Assembly (NCBI GenBank): GCA_025201375.1
Contig: JAIWZP010000012.1
Coordinates: 1 to 64,000, forward strand
Direction of reading: 5' to 3'
Source of the DNA: Gongronella butleri
Lineage: Eukaryota > Mucoromycota > Mucoromycetes > Mucorales > Cunninghamellaceae
Length of the DNA stretch: 64,000 bases
In this document: positions 36,560-48,616 of the stretch, one piece after another
Position numbering within the stretch: the stretch's first letter is position 1
Layout: each line of letters starts with the position of its first letter
Translations under genes and position numbers: made by a program
Notes under the pieces: generated by a model
The model's input: only the letters and a program-made list of their open reading frames with translations
Databases searched by the model: none
What the model was told of the DNA's origin: nothing

Positions 36560-37890
36560 AAAGGACACCATGCGCTCAATTCTGTTTTTTTTTCTTGTTT
36601 TATTTTTCATTGTGCAAATAAAAAAAAATAATCAATAATAATTTACATCAAAAGATATCTCTAGTTGTCAAATCCCAGTTGACGTGTCCGAACTTGTCTG
36701 GCAATTGTACAAATTCGCTGAAAGTTGCACCATGAGAGTGTGCAATCCTGTAAAACGCGTGGAAAAGCGCCTCGAGCGACAATTAAATCTTATCGTTTGA
36801 GGTTGAATTGATGCACTTAAATCACTGCTTTATTTTGATGTGGAGCGACCTGTCACGATCAGTAGTACACCTTCACAAAAAAAAAAAAAATACGAAAACA
36901 AGGCAAACTTGCTTGTTTTTAAAAATCAATCAGTCAGTCATATCAACGCTTGAGAAATGCACAAAAGTACGACTTTCATCCGTTTTGCTGCATTTTGAAC
37001 ACTATGATAATGCTGTAATATGATAAAGCGTTTGGTCTGTCCATTACAGCATGTTTCATCAAGCAATTACTGTATGATAGCGAACAGAAATTGGCGCGTG
37101 CTCTCATCATCATACTGTATTATCATATCATTTCAAAGTCAACTACAGCATTGCGCCACACCGCAGCATACAAAATACTGTACACATTTACTTTTCAAAA
37201 ACCAAAAAAAGCGTGTTTTTCAGACTTTGCCAGCCTGTTGTGCCTCCAGAAATTTTTTTACAGCCTACTTGCCCGCCAATAAAATCTGCGTCACGTCGTA
37301 AATTATAGCCCAGTGATTGAGACGGACCCGCCCCCACACGCCCGATTATTTTTTAGATTTGAAAATGTCAAAAACTTCAAATTTGTACTATTTTTTATTC
37401 ATTTCGGCATCTTCATCGTCGACCTCGCTCAAAAATACAGTAATCGCATTGAATTCAGCGCAAAATTTGCAACAAAAAATCTTAAAACCCCAAAGCGCTA
37501 CGACCACTTTTTTAAAATTCAGGGGTCACTCAGGGGTCACACATTTCAATCTCAGAAAATGCCAAATTTGGGAAATTTTGAACTCCGAGTGATCAATGCA
37601 TCCCAAACAGGTAAATCTGACCTTTTGCCTTTGGCACACAAAATGACAAATTGCCCCAACGTAAGAAAAGAGCCCAAAGAGTGACACAACATGAACGACG
37701 ATCGACTGAGAAAAGTGCCTATCATACTTTGGGCAAGATTTTTTGCAAAAATTTAAGATTTGACACTTCCAAATTTTGGTGCGTAAATTGCATGGATTTT
37801 TTTTTACTGTATTTTTTTGCAAGTTTTTGTGCGCTTGTAGAATGGGCTGCAAGCTCGTGAAATGACCGATGCAATTAAAAGTTAACCCAA
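36560..37890. other. intergenic, AT-rich
   Basis: 3' flank of the chitin synthase gene, with AATAAA-like sites near 36618-36640. No gene recognised. It leads into the repeat block. Confidence 0.55.
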
Positions 37891-39060
37891 GCTAGCGCCC
37901 TGCAACGCAAGTCATCCCATTATGATAGATGCTTTTTTGCCCCCTGTTTTTTATTAAATATGAACTAAAAATCGGGGGTTGACTAGACAGTTGTCGAGCA
38001 AATCGCCATTGAATTTTTTGTTGAAAAAATGTATTTCCTCGGCCAATTTTGATGATCAGATCGCCGTGAAACTTGTTTCATTCGGTGGAGATTCAGCAGC
38101 AGCATTTGGCACGTTAAAAGCATCATTGGTTATTTTTCCAGTTGTTGTCGAGAAAAGCAAGTTTGAAAATTGATCCAATAATGTTTTTTGATCGACTTTT
38201 GCAAGCGGGCAAAGTTCATCCATCATCGGGCAAGGAAGCAATCAGAAAATGACATCCGAGTGCGTCTCTTTGATCGGTGCCATTTCACCGCGATCCACAA
38301 AATATTTTGAGAGACCGTGCCGGATTTGTGGAAATGTCAGAATTTTGGATTCATCTGCACAATGACTCGGTCGACTCCTGGTTTGAACGGTTTTTCAAAG
38401 AGTCGCGTCGGTGCGCGGTACAACAGTACGTATGATAAAATAAACATTATCATGTGTAGATTTTGGGCCGCCCACCAGCCATGATGATTTGTGGCATTTA
38501 ATTCTGCATTTGTTGTAGAACAGTAAAAATGTTGAGATTTCGAATTTATCTTCAAAACGATCCAGTCAATCTTGGGGGTTTCATGTTGTGTTGTTGAATT
38601 AGACGCGGCGAAATACTGTAGTCAATGGGCAAAGGTTGGAAGGCAATCGATTCATGGTTTGTGTTGGTCATCCATGGATTTGTGCCAATTCTTGAAAACG
38701 GCGCATGCCACGAAAACGGCCCGATCAACATCTGGTTTTTTAATTTTCTTTCAAAGAGAGACGCTGAAAAAGCCAAGTGGCAAAATTTGGCGATGATCGA
38801 ATCATGATTTTACCGCGAAATGAATATACAAAAACGCGCTACAGCCAAATTTTCAGCAATGCTGTGCTTCCCGACAAACTACATGATTGACCTTTGGATG
38901 GATTTTTATTTTTTTCTGAGAAGAGAGGAGCAACAACATCCATTACCGTACATGTAAAAGTTTCTTCGTGGCGCTGCGATGAGCCCTTGCTTGGCGACGA
39001 ATTTTTTTCAAATTTAGAAAAAAAAAAGGTGGGTCAGGTCAAAATGCAGTATCCACTGGT
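37890..39060. repeat. degenerate dispersed repeat family, locus 1
   Basis: Segments 37895-38530 and 38700-39055 match 54320-54960 and 52675-53030 over long, gapped stretches (for example GATCCACAAAATATTTTGAGAG and ATCGAATCATGATTTTACCG, both clipped here). Inside the block a motif of the form TC(A/G)AC-n-GGTTTTT-AAAGAGAG recurs about every 160-190 bp (near 38378, 38565, 38727, 38888), so the family seems built from degenerate units of that size. No terminal repeats, target-site duplication or transposase frame was seen. Confidence 0.6.
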
Positions 39061-39755
39061 TTAAATTTGGAGCCATATGGTCAGGCTCATCGGGAAAAGC
39101 GCGTAAAAATATTGTTTGGCGCTGAGGTTTAACTAGCAAACACGAATCTCGAAGTTTCTCAGGAATGAGTGATCCGATTGGTGAACAAAATCAACACCGT
39201 TGGAGAATTGGATCTACCAGCAACTGGTCCAAATTTCGGACTAATTGAGCAAGTTTCTGATGAATCGCAGTTACGTAGGCGTAACAGAGGTAAAATCAGC
39301 ACCATTTGGTCTCGTACCGCGGCAACGGGAGAGCGCTCCGACACATGAGACACCTCAGATGAGTCAGCGGGCAAACGCGGTGAAAGCACTTGTTGCTTGA
39401 GGACATCGCGTTACGTAAGTTTTCGGCGAGTTAGCCTTCAGGGATTGTTTTGGTTCTGATTTGGCCCTGAAATTATGCAAAATGCATTTTCTCAGGACTG
39501 AGCAATCCGATCACTGAAAAATCTTGACATCACCGGCTTTTTGTGTTCAGCATTCTTTAGCTCAGATATAGGATTCGATGAACAAGATCGGGAAAACGCG
39601 CCCTGCAAAAAGGGATAATATTTTTTCTATTTTGAATGCGTACGCAACAATGGCCCAATGTATCAACGCGCAAATCATCTCAAATGAATTGAACATGATC
39701 AAAGACAGTGAAAGCGCTTTTGTTTTGGGAATATTAAATTGAGATCTTGGTAAGT
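39061..39755. other. AT-rich spacer
   Basis: Nothing recognised beyond weak similarity to the neighbouring repeat block. Confidence 0.4.
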
Positions 39756-40078
39756 TAGGGCGCAATGGCTCACGCCTGAATACACCTGCAGAATAAGCGT
39801 TGAACACAGTACGCCTGAATACGTGTTTAATATACCTGAATAACACCGGCACGCGTTGAGTACGTCTGAACGCTCCTGAATACGGCCTGCGCACGATTGA
39901 GTACGCGTTGAGTACGCCTGAACACGGTCTGAACAGCAGAAACATACCCAAACACACGCAAATAAAATACGGTCTGATCACGCCTGTACACGGCCTGAAC
40001 GCACCCGAACACACCTGAACGCGCCTGAACACCACGCCTGAACACGCCTGAACACGGGCTAAATGACGGTCGTTCGAT
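39756..40078. repeat. short tandem array, GCCTGAACACG-type units (left arm)
   Basis: Degenerate 10-13 bp units of the type CGCCTGAACACG, CGCCTGAATACG and GCGTTGAGTACG repeat head to tail about 25 times, all in the same orientation. The array is interrupted at 40078 by a different array and resumes at about 40515. Confidence 0.75.
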
Positions 40079-40514
40079 TTTTTTTTTACGAACGTTCACA
40101 AAGTCTTCACAACATTCGTTCAACTTTTTGCGAATAATGTTCTTCGGCGAGATATTTACAACGTTCGCTCAATTTTTTACAAACGCTGTTGCCGAAGTCT
40201 TCACAACCGACGTTCGTTTGATTTTTTACGAACGTTGTTCGCAAAGTCCTTATCACAACGTTGTTCGTTCGAATTTTTTACGAATGTTCACGAAGTAATC
40301 ACAACGTTCGTTCGATTTTTTTACGAACGTTTGCAAATTATTCTTCACAGCGTTCGTTCGATTTTTTGCGAACGTTCGCGAAGTCTCCACAACGTTTGTC
40401 CAATTTTTACGAACGTTGTTCGCAAAGTCTTTACAATATTTGTTCAATTTTTTACGAACGTTGTTCGAACGTTGTTCGTAAAGTCTTCACGAGGTTCGTT
40501 CGATTTTTTACGAA
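40079..40514. repeat. tandem array of palindrome-containing units of about 45 bp
   Basis: About ten units of 42-55 bp, each of the form GTTCGTTCGATTTTTT followed by ACGAACGTTGTTCGCAAAG and TCTTCACAAC. Each unit contains an inverted repeat (AACGTTCGT facing ACGAACGTT) around a T6 loop, so single-stranded DNA or RNA could form a hairpin per unit. It lies within the GCCTGAACACG array. Confidence 0.75.
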
Positions 40515-40910
40515 TATTGCTCGAACACGCCTGAACATGCCTGATACACGCACAAACAAGATTGAACATGGCCCCTGAATATGCAATGAATTCACCCAAA
40601 CACGTCGGAAATCATGCTAAACACACCTTAACACGGCCTGAATACGCGATGAATACGCGTTGAATACGCCCGAACACACCTTTACAAGTCCTGAACACGC
40701 GTTGAATACGCCAGATTACAGCTGAAAACGGGCTGAACACGCCTGAATGCGCCTGAACACGCGGTGAATACAACCTGAATACGCGTTAAATACGCCTGAA
40801 TACGGGTACTTGAATATTCTTGGATAAGCCAGAATACGCCTGAATTCGCGGAGTACGCTTGAATGCGCCCAAATACGCCTGAATACGCGTTGAATTCGCC
40901 GAATTTAGCA
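40515..40910. repeat. short tandem array, GCCTGAACACG-type units (right arm)
   Basis: Continuation of the array at 39756-40078 in the same orientation, with units such as CGCCTGAATACGCGTTGAA. It ends near 40905. Confidence 0.75.
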
Positions 40911-42378
40911 TTCATGATAAAAAAGCATATTAGCCCAGAATGGCTACACGTGATCGGATCATACAGCAGCCGGCTATCTTTAAAGACAGATTGCGTTTTA
41001 GCCGTGCTTTTGGCGGCGTCAATCCAATTCAAAATGGCCCAGGTTTGGGCAATTTTTGGACGCTTGATTTCACGCGCTACGAGCGCGTTATTGATTCCTT
41101 TGGTTCATCACATTTATGCGTCTGGAGTGTGGCTTTTGAGTGGACATGTCAGAGACGGCTTCACGACGCGATTCTTTGGAGCCATTTGCGTGAAAAGTTT
41201 AAACTAAAATGGTTCATTGCTCGTCGTTGCATGGCTGGCGCTTGCTCCTTTTTTAGCATTGCTCCCGGCTTCTTGGTGCGCTGTTTCATGGCGTGTAAGT
41301 TTGGCACCATTTTGAAGACCCATTTTTTTTTTTTTTTTTTTGCGGATTTTTCTTGGCTTTACGTTTATCATAGCACGTTTTAAACGTTCCATTTCGGGTG
41401 CATCTCCGTTCTTTCAGTTGTGGTCGTGGTCAACAATGTGTTATCCGGGTAAATCAATTGCGGCGGAGGTGCTCGAAATGTCATGCCTCGGATTGAACTG
41501 GGTGCCTGAATACGATTTTACCCAAACGGGGCACGATCTCGTCCACCTTTGGGCATCGTACAACGTACAGAGTCGAGCATTTCGAGCTATTGCGTTGCAC
41601 ATCTTCTCCTTGGCGCTCCGCATGTGTGGACATGGTCCACGTGCGACGACAAATGAGGTAAATATTAAGAAAGCTTGTCTTTTGCAAGGTCTGTGTGCAT
41701 GCTTTGATCTTTGGGTAACACAGTGATGTTTACTCGACCTCGATAAGAGGGCACGCCAGTGTTTCGTATGGGTTGCAAAGTTGTGCGCCGTCGCTGTGCG
41801 TCATGACGGGCGGTTTTATTCGTTTTTCTTTTTATGAAAGGGCTTTTGGGCCTATCGGGACCCATGACGTGATGTTTTTATTTCTGCGTTTACCTCGTTC
41901 ATTTGTCTCGCGACATGTGGTTGTTGTGTGCTCGATGGATTAATGGAACCTGATTAAATTATCAAGAGAATTTGGGGGGTACGTGTGAAAAAATGAATTT
42001 GCGCGCGCACCATGATAGCTTTGAGCACATTTGCACGTTTGGATGGGTTGGGTCCAAATGCGTAAGGTTGGACGAGATCATTCACGCACAATGAATCCTG
42101 CCGAAAAAGGGGCGGCCACGAGCTGACTTGTCTTTTTTAATTTAAGTGTTTCGGGGGGGGGGAAGAGCGGGGAGATGGGTCCCCGTGAAGCTTTCAATTT
42201 GACCGGGTATTGGAATGGCAACGTGGCCGTGGAAGCTGCCAAAAGAAAGATGTACAGCCGAGGCAATCCGCCCGAAAAAAAAAGAAAAAAAGTAAAATGA
42301 GGGATTTTTACCGGTCTGACGCGATGGTTTTGGGAGATCAAATTGTGTGTGGGGTTGTTTTTTTTATTGTGTTGGGAG
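40911..42378. other. repeat-family segment and spacer
   Basis: 41040-41330 resembles 53975-54260 in scattered blocks (ATTTATGC...CTGG, GTCAGNG, GACGCG-TTC, GAGCCATT, then TGAAGACCCATTTTTT). Two open plus frames, 40940-41383 and about 41461-41726, are not recognised and lie partly in the repeat. The 3' end of the HSF-type gene follows at 42379. Confidence 0.45.
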
Positions 42379-44342
42379 CTATGTGCATTTCAAATGCGAG
42401 CAGTGTCGCAGGACAAGATTGTACAATGTGGTCTGTTCAAAGGGTCGCATGAGCAGATCACGCCTGCCGCCTTGCTGGTAGACGGTGCCCGGTGGCTGCG
42501 AGGTGCCAGCCTCGGATGTGTTGCAAAGAGTGACAATGGGGGTGAGCTCGCGGCTCATGTAGGACATGACAGAAGGGTTCAAATCGTTGTCCTAGACCAA
42601 AAATAGCAAATGTCACTGTAAGCCCAAGGTTCAGGCGCCAAAAAAAAAGAAGCCAAAAGAGGCATAGCTTACGACGATGATCAGGTCGACGGGTTCATGA
42701 TGTTGCAAGGTGGGGTCAATGATGGTGATACAGCCAAAAGATTGCAGCCAGTTGACGATTTGGCTGTCTTTGTTGTCAAGGAGGATCAATCGAACCTTTG
42801 GTCGAATGGACCATGGCTGGTTGGCGGACAGGGCTCCGTCACTCGGAATTACCGGAGGTGGTACAAGCATTGGCTCTTGATGTGGTATCATTTGGCGGTC
42901 AATATTGGTGGTAATATGCGTTAATTTGGCTTGTGCGCGTTCGGCCATTTGCTCAAAGGTATACAGCATCTGCTGGATGTGATCATGGCTCGCAGGGTCC
43001 TCTGTAAAAAAAAATAAAAAAAAAGTAAGGGAATGAGGGAGAAATAAAAAAAAGGGAGGTAAAACGTTAGCCACGGCGGAAAAAAAGGCGACAAGTGAAG
43101 AAAAAGGTAACAGCCGTGGATGCATAAGGGCGCGCGTGCCCGCTTGGACGCGCGCGCGGCCCGTGAGCAAAAAAAAAATGGGCACTTTTGGGGGATTCCC
43201 CCCCCCCCACGGCTATTAGGGAGAGGAGATCTACAAGGAAAAATAGGGGGGACGGATAGAAGCTTTACCTGCTGAAACCAATGATTGATGGAGCCATTTC
43301 CTAACATAGTTGTCTTGTGACACCATGGCATTTTGGAACGCCGTGAGGGTCGAGACCATGGAGTGATGATTTTGAGCGATAGATTCTAACTGCGCTGTCA
43401 GTTGCTTTTGCGATGATTGAAGGTCCTTGATCTGCCTCTCTAGTAGCTGGATCTCGGCCGGCGAGGATGAGGGCACGGAGACATTGCTCATGTCGGCGCC
43501 ATTGACGCCTGTTGCTGCCATGGAAGACGATGACGACGACGCTGTCTTGAACGACTTTATCAACTGGCCATGTTGGCCAACTTTTGCCTGGTTCTTTGTC
43601 GGCTTTCTCTGAAAAATAGACGCACGGTCAGTCAATGCTGATAAACACGTGTGTGTGACCCGATGATATCATCACCCAATTTTTTTTTCCTTGGTTGACT
43701 CACCTTGATACCATAAAGCAAGTCGCGTCGATTGTATTGGAAATTGGAGTGCTGGAACTCCCAGGCCTGGCCGCGAGGACAAAAAAAAAACATAGCAAAA
43801 GAACGAGAAAAAACAAAAACGAATCAGGATGAGCAACGTGCGAAACACAAGGAATCAACACGCGTCCTAAACGCGTCCAATCGATTCTTTGGTCGATGGT
43901 CGGTGACATTGGGCGCCTTTTTTTTCCTTGGCACCAAAGCTGCTGGGCCGTGCTGTCGCGTGCGTGATTCGACGTCTCTTTTTTTTTTTTTTTTCGTTTT
44001 TTTTGCAAGCGAGTCTCGTACCTGTGCGCCATACGGATTTCTTGCGTCTGGCTGGTGTCTGATCTTGTGGAAATCATACTTGTTGAGTTGTCGGACAAAG
44101 GAGGCAAAGTTGGAGTGCTTGAAATGCTTGGGAAGGATGAGTTTTGAAAATTCATTGGGCTCCAAGACAACAAAGGTGGTGCCATGCATGCCCCATGTAA
44201 GAATCGATGGAAACGAATTATCGGTAAGCATCCGAAATAGCTTTTTGACGAATTCTGGCACAGAGCCCTGATGATGATCCAACGCGCCCAGCACGTTTGG
44301 CGAGGTTGCCATGGTCATGGGATGGGTGGCCATCACCTTCAT
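42379..44342 (-). CDS. Skn7/Prr1-like transcription factor: HSF DNA-binding domain, coiled coil, receiver-like domain
   Basis: Sequence-specific nuclear regulator, probably of stress or osmotic responses. Exons on the minus strand: 44022-44342, 43704-43766, 43269-43608, 42673-43001, 42379-42591; 421 residues. HSF-type winged helix, residues about 27-125: VPEFVKKLFRML, FPSILTWGMHGTTFVV, LPKHFKHSNFASFVRQLNKY and AWEFQHSNFQYNRRDLLYGI. A Ser-rich linker and coiled coil (AEIQLLERQIKDLQSSQKQL) follow. The C-terminal 110 residues have the strand-helix order of a response-regulator receiver: VRLILLDN, VDLIIVDNDLNP, LTPIVTLCN and LLMRPFEQ. The presumed phosphoacceptor Asp is kept (LIIVD), but the first acidic pair is reduced to DN and the invariant Lys is Arg. 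Phosphotransfer is therefore uncertain. A plain heat-shock factor is the alternative, but it would lack this tail. Confidence 0.85.
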
Positions 44343-44824
44343 TTTTTTTTTTTACAAAGAGAAAAAGAAAGAAAGAGAAAGAAAAAAAAAGAGTTGAAGG
44401 GAGGTAAAAGAAGAGGGGGGGAGGAGAAGAAGGAAAAAAAAGGCCCATTGCTGGAGGGCCTGTTTTTATGCCCAAGGTGACACAAAAAAAACGTCAGCAA
44501 GTGGGCCCCTCTCTGGAAAGCAGCGACCTTTTCATCCCAATCATGGGTGCCACAGGCGAAACAAGGCAACAAGAAATATCCCAAAATTGATGCGAAATGA
44601 AATGACGAATTTAGAGTTAAATATCATAAAAGCTTTATTTCGCGATGGGAGGGTTGTGGAGAGGGGGGCCTTGAGCTTAGCACGGTCACCGGGGAACAAG
44701 GGGAAGAATGGGGAAGTGAGCATGTCAAGAGTCAGGGGGGGGGAGAACGAAACAAAAAAAAAAACAAGCGAGAGAAAAAAAAAAAGAGGCGCCCCCTTGA
44801 GGGCAACATGGTATCCAATTGAAT
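44343..44824. promoter_or_regulatory. spacer between tandem minus-strand genes
   Basis: Upstream leader of the Skn7-like gene (A/G tracts on the plus strand, so T/C-rich on the coding strand) and the 3' flank of NOSIP. No gene recognised. Confidence 0.5.
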
Positions 44825-46332
44825 CTATTGAAACGCGAGGTCGAATTTCTCGGCCAATGCGACGGAGCTTGCGCTTGTAAAACCAGTGCCCTCGATGGTC
44901 ATATCAATGATATCCTTGGATTTCACCTTTTTGTCGCAGACGAAGCAGCATTTTGACTTTTTGACAAACAGGTCGACGCAATGGCGACAGAGGACGTGGC
45001 CGCAGGGTCGCATCAGGCACAATTTGGAAGAATTGGATAGGCCCTTTAGACACGCTTTGCATATGGACTTTCCATCCGAGTCTTTGGAGAAATTAACAGT
45101 GATCAATGACTTGCGACTATTATGGAAAAAGAGAACGCGCGGGTCAGCAAGGGGGGATCAGAGGAGAAGAGCAAAACCCAGCACAATGGGGGGGGGGTAC
45201 CGGTGCTCCCAAAAAAAAAAAAAGATATGGCCACTTGCCTCAATGGGTGGACTTCCTTGGTGGCATGGCATTGCGGCTGCTTGGGCACGTCCTTTGCCTC
45301 ATCCTTGGTCTGCACCTCGGCAGAAGGCGTCACACTCGGCTTGTTTGCGAAAAGAAAAAAAAAAAAAAAAAAGGAAAAATGAGAAAAAAATGAGAAAAGT
45401 GTGAAAAAAGAAGCAACGAAACAGAGAAACGAGTTCTGTCGCGTGCCTTGTGCTACACGCGCCGTAGCCAGCGTGCGTCGCGACAAACTTGTATCGTGCT
45501 TACCAACCAGAAACTTGACTTTAGCTTGGATTCGGCAGCGCGCGCCTTGTCGGCTGCTAATTGTTCGCGCGCTTTCGCCAATTCATCATCATCATCATGG
45601 GCGTCGCGCTTGCGCTTGCTACCGGTCTCTGCCAAAAGGAAAGAAAATTAGAAAAAAAATGACGCGTCAGTGGCTCTAGGCACGTTCCATACGGATTTAT
45701 GCTGGTGTACGCCTTTTACACGCATCCACGCGCATTTTCTCGTTGCACCCCAGCCCCAATGGACGAAACAATGCATTTACCTTGGGCTGCATCTGGCTTG
45801 TCGGATCGGAAAGGCTGTCTGGTGCCGAGCATGGACGATTGGGTCTTGTCAAAATTGTCGATGAGAAGTTTGCGTGCCTCAATGTCATCGATGCGCTTCT
45901 GCTCCTCCTTGGACAGTTTCTTTTGCTCGATGGCAGCCTCCTCGCGCTTGATGGCCTCCTTTTGCTGCAGGATCGACTCGTACATGCACTCCATACAGGC
46001 AATGTGGCCCTTTGAGCACGCCATGGGCTCACGCGCCGTCTGGAGACACATGAAACACGCATCGTAATTGCGGAACGAGTCACGTCCGAGTCGTTGCTAA
46101 CAATAAGAGAAAGAAAGCGAGCGTCAGTCAACGCACAGATCGACAGAAACAAGAAAAAAGGGCCTTTTTACTCTTTTCGTGCCATAGTCGAGCGCTTTTG
46201 TCTCGTGGTACGTAAAAACACTGTATTCAAAAAATAAAAAAGGAGCCACACGTGTGAGTGACAGATCGACAATGGCGTGAAAACAATGTCCAACTACCTG
46301 GAAGCCGTGTTGTTCTTGGAGTGACGAGGCAT
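44825..46332 (-). CDS. NOSIP: NOSIP-type RING/U-box E3 ligase, spliceosome-associated
   Basis: Nuclear E3 ubiquitin ligase family member, found in human catalytic spliceosomes. Exons on the minus strand: 46298-46332, 46172-46220, 45781-46096, 45504-45628, 45239-45339, 44825-45116; 305 residues, the family size. N-terminus MPRHSKNNTASSVFTYHETK with YGTKRQRLGRDSF is the zf-NOSIP signature. The split U-box half has CFMCLQTAREPMACSKGHIA. A Glu/Lys coiled coil follows, then a C-terminal RING with CKACLKGL, MRPCGHVLCRHCVD and CCFVCDKKV. The fifth intron starts GCAAGT: exon 5 ends CATTGAG and joins TCGCAAG in frame, so it is a GC-AG intron. The start is 177 bp from the divergent CWF19-like start. 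Confidence 0.93.
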
Positions 46333-46509
46333 GCCGGGCTTGTAGAGCAAAAAAAAAAAAAAAAAAAAAGTGTGCTTTCGGGGAAGAGAGAGAGAACAAG
46401 AGCGGAGGCTCAAATGGCGCTTTTTTTGTATTTGTCGGGATTCGTTCTTTTTTTTTTTTTTTTTTTTTTCATTTTTGCCTTTCTTCCCTGCCTTTTTTTA
46501 TTATCCAGC
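46333..46509. promoter_or_regulatory. bidirectional promoter, NOSIP / CWF19L2
   Basis: 177 bp between two start codons facing away from each other. An A tract (46351-46369) lies next to the NOSIP start and a T tract (46449-46469) next to the CWF19-like start; each is the pyrimidine-rich leader for its own gene. No room for separate promoters. Confidence 0.7.
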
Positions 46510-48580
46510 ATGGGGGAGCACAAACACCGATCAAAGGACAGCAAGAAGAAGTCATCAAAGAAGGAGCACCGCGACAGTGGCAGGGAGCACAAAAAACACA
46601 AGTCGTCGCGCAGCAGTGCGGCGATCGACTATAGCGACCCTTCGCTTTGGGTCGAAAAGGGCCAAGACGCTCCCGAACCAGCGCAGCCGCAGGTAGAAGC
46701 GCCCGAGCAGCAGCAACAGCAGCCACAGGCACCCAGACACGGCTGGATGATGGACGCGTCGTTTGATTTTGGCGACCTGGGCACGGCCAAGGCGCCACCA
46801 CCCAAGGAAAACAAGCCCAACCCTGACGACGTAAAAAAAAAAAATATGCCCAATTTCAACCATTGCATGGATCAATTTCAACCATTTTTCTCTTTTTTTG
46901 ACACCTGTAGCTCAAGATTAGCCACCGCGAATTAAATGTTCACCTAAAGCAAGGTCTGGCCGTCGATCAATACCCCGAGGAGAAGAAACGCGCGATCCAA
47001 TTCGGCGATGCGGGCTCCAATTGGCGCATGATGAAGCTCAAGCGCGTCATGGAGCAAGCCGAGGACGAGGGCCGATCGATCAAGCAGGTCGGCCTGGAGA
47101 AATATGGCGTAAGAAATGCATCCATTGGATGAAATTGGATGAAATGGCTCAATTTTTTCTATTTTGGTTTTTTTTTTTTTTTTGTTAGACGATGGAGAAG
47201 CTCCAGGAAGCATTGGACGAGCGCGCATATCTTGACGCGCGCAAGCGGCCAAAGCACCACCACCGCGACGACCGTCGTGGCCGATCTGACAGAGGCCGCG
47301 ATGATCGTTCTCACAGGGACCGTGACGATCGATCAAACAGAGACCGTGACGATCGATCAAGCAGAGACCGCGACAGGGATAGACAATCGTCGTCGTCTCG
47401 CAAATTCGTGTTCACCGACACGGCAAGCTCCAGCAGCCAATTCATGCGCCCACCCACGACAAAAGCCGACCATAGCTCAAATCACGCGTCGACGCGCGAA
47501 TTGCCTCGCGAAACGGCGCCTCCTCCCCGTGCTGCACCTCCTGCGACTACCACCTCCATCATCACCCCGCACCAGGTGCCAAGCAAGCCATCGGCTGGCC
47601 CCGTCATGTCGCGTGACGAGCTCAATAAGCTCAATGCCAAGATTGTCAAGGCCAAGCTTATGGATGACGACGACCGCGTCGCTGAACTTGAGGCTCAGTA
47701 CCAACAGGAGCTCCAGCGCTTCGAAGCTGCTCAACACGGCACAGCAGAGGTACAAAAAAAAAAAAAAAAAAAAACGCGGAATTCGACGCGATTGGTTCTA
47801 ATTCCATTTTTTTATAAAAGGACGACGCCTCGGTGCAAGTATTGCCCACGATTGATAGCCAGGGCAAGCTGTACGACTATGCGCTATCAAGTGGCGGTGG
47901 TGCCGCGGCCAATGTCAAGGGCAAGCAGCGGTTTGCCGGCACACATGACAAAGTGACCGGCGAGCGTTTGCGATACAGCGCCGCCGACGATGGTGTTTCG
48001 CTCATGGACATGGTCAGGCAGGAGCGCGCAGGCTCTCGTCGCGCCACCGACATGGACATGGACTTTGCCAATCGCATTGTGGCCGATGCAACCTTTGAGG
48101 TAAACAATTTAAAGGCACAAATGGGACCACAGACCCACCTGACATTCCCTTTTTTCCTTTTCTCCCCTTCAATAGAACAACTTGGATTACATGGACGACA
48201 AGGCCGACATCATGGCTGCCAAAAAGGGCATGTCGGAAGAGCAAAAGATGCGCCATGCCATCAGCGGTAAGAGAGAGAGAGATAAAAAAAAAAGAGGCCG
48301 GATGCTCATTTGAATTGTCTATTAGATCACAAGCGCACGCAGCAAGCCCTCGAATCGTGCCGCCTGTGCTACCACGACGACGTTCCGCCGCAGTTGGCCA
48401 TGATTTCGCTTGGTACACAAACGTACCTGGCCCTTCCCAACACCATTGAGCTGACAGATGGCCACTGTGTGATTGTTCCTCTGCAGCACGCCACGTCTAT
48501 GCTTGAGTGTGATGATGATGTTTGGACGGAAGTGCGCGTAAGTTGGCCATTGTTTGCAAAAAGAGAGGAGTCGACACTCA

Positions 48581-48616
<36 letters not shown>

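Noticed and set aside
39562..40123. Long minus-strand frames rich in repeated FRR/RVQ peptides
   Set aside because: They are translations of the GCCTGAACACG tandem array, not genes.
39756..40910. CRISPR array
   Set aside because: Repeats are contiguous and degenerate with no unique spacers, and the genome is eukaryotic.
40940..41383. 147-codon open frame (+)
   Set aside because: Lies in a segment shared with repeat locus 2, where the frame is broken; ends in a T tract.
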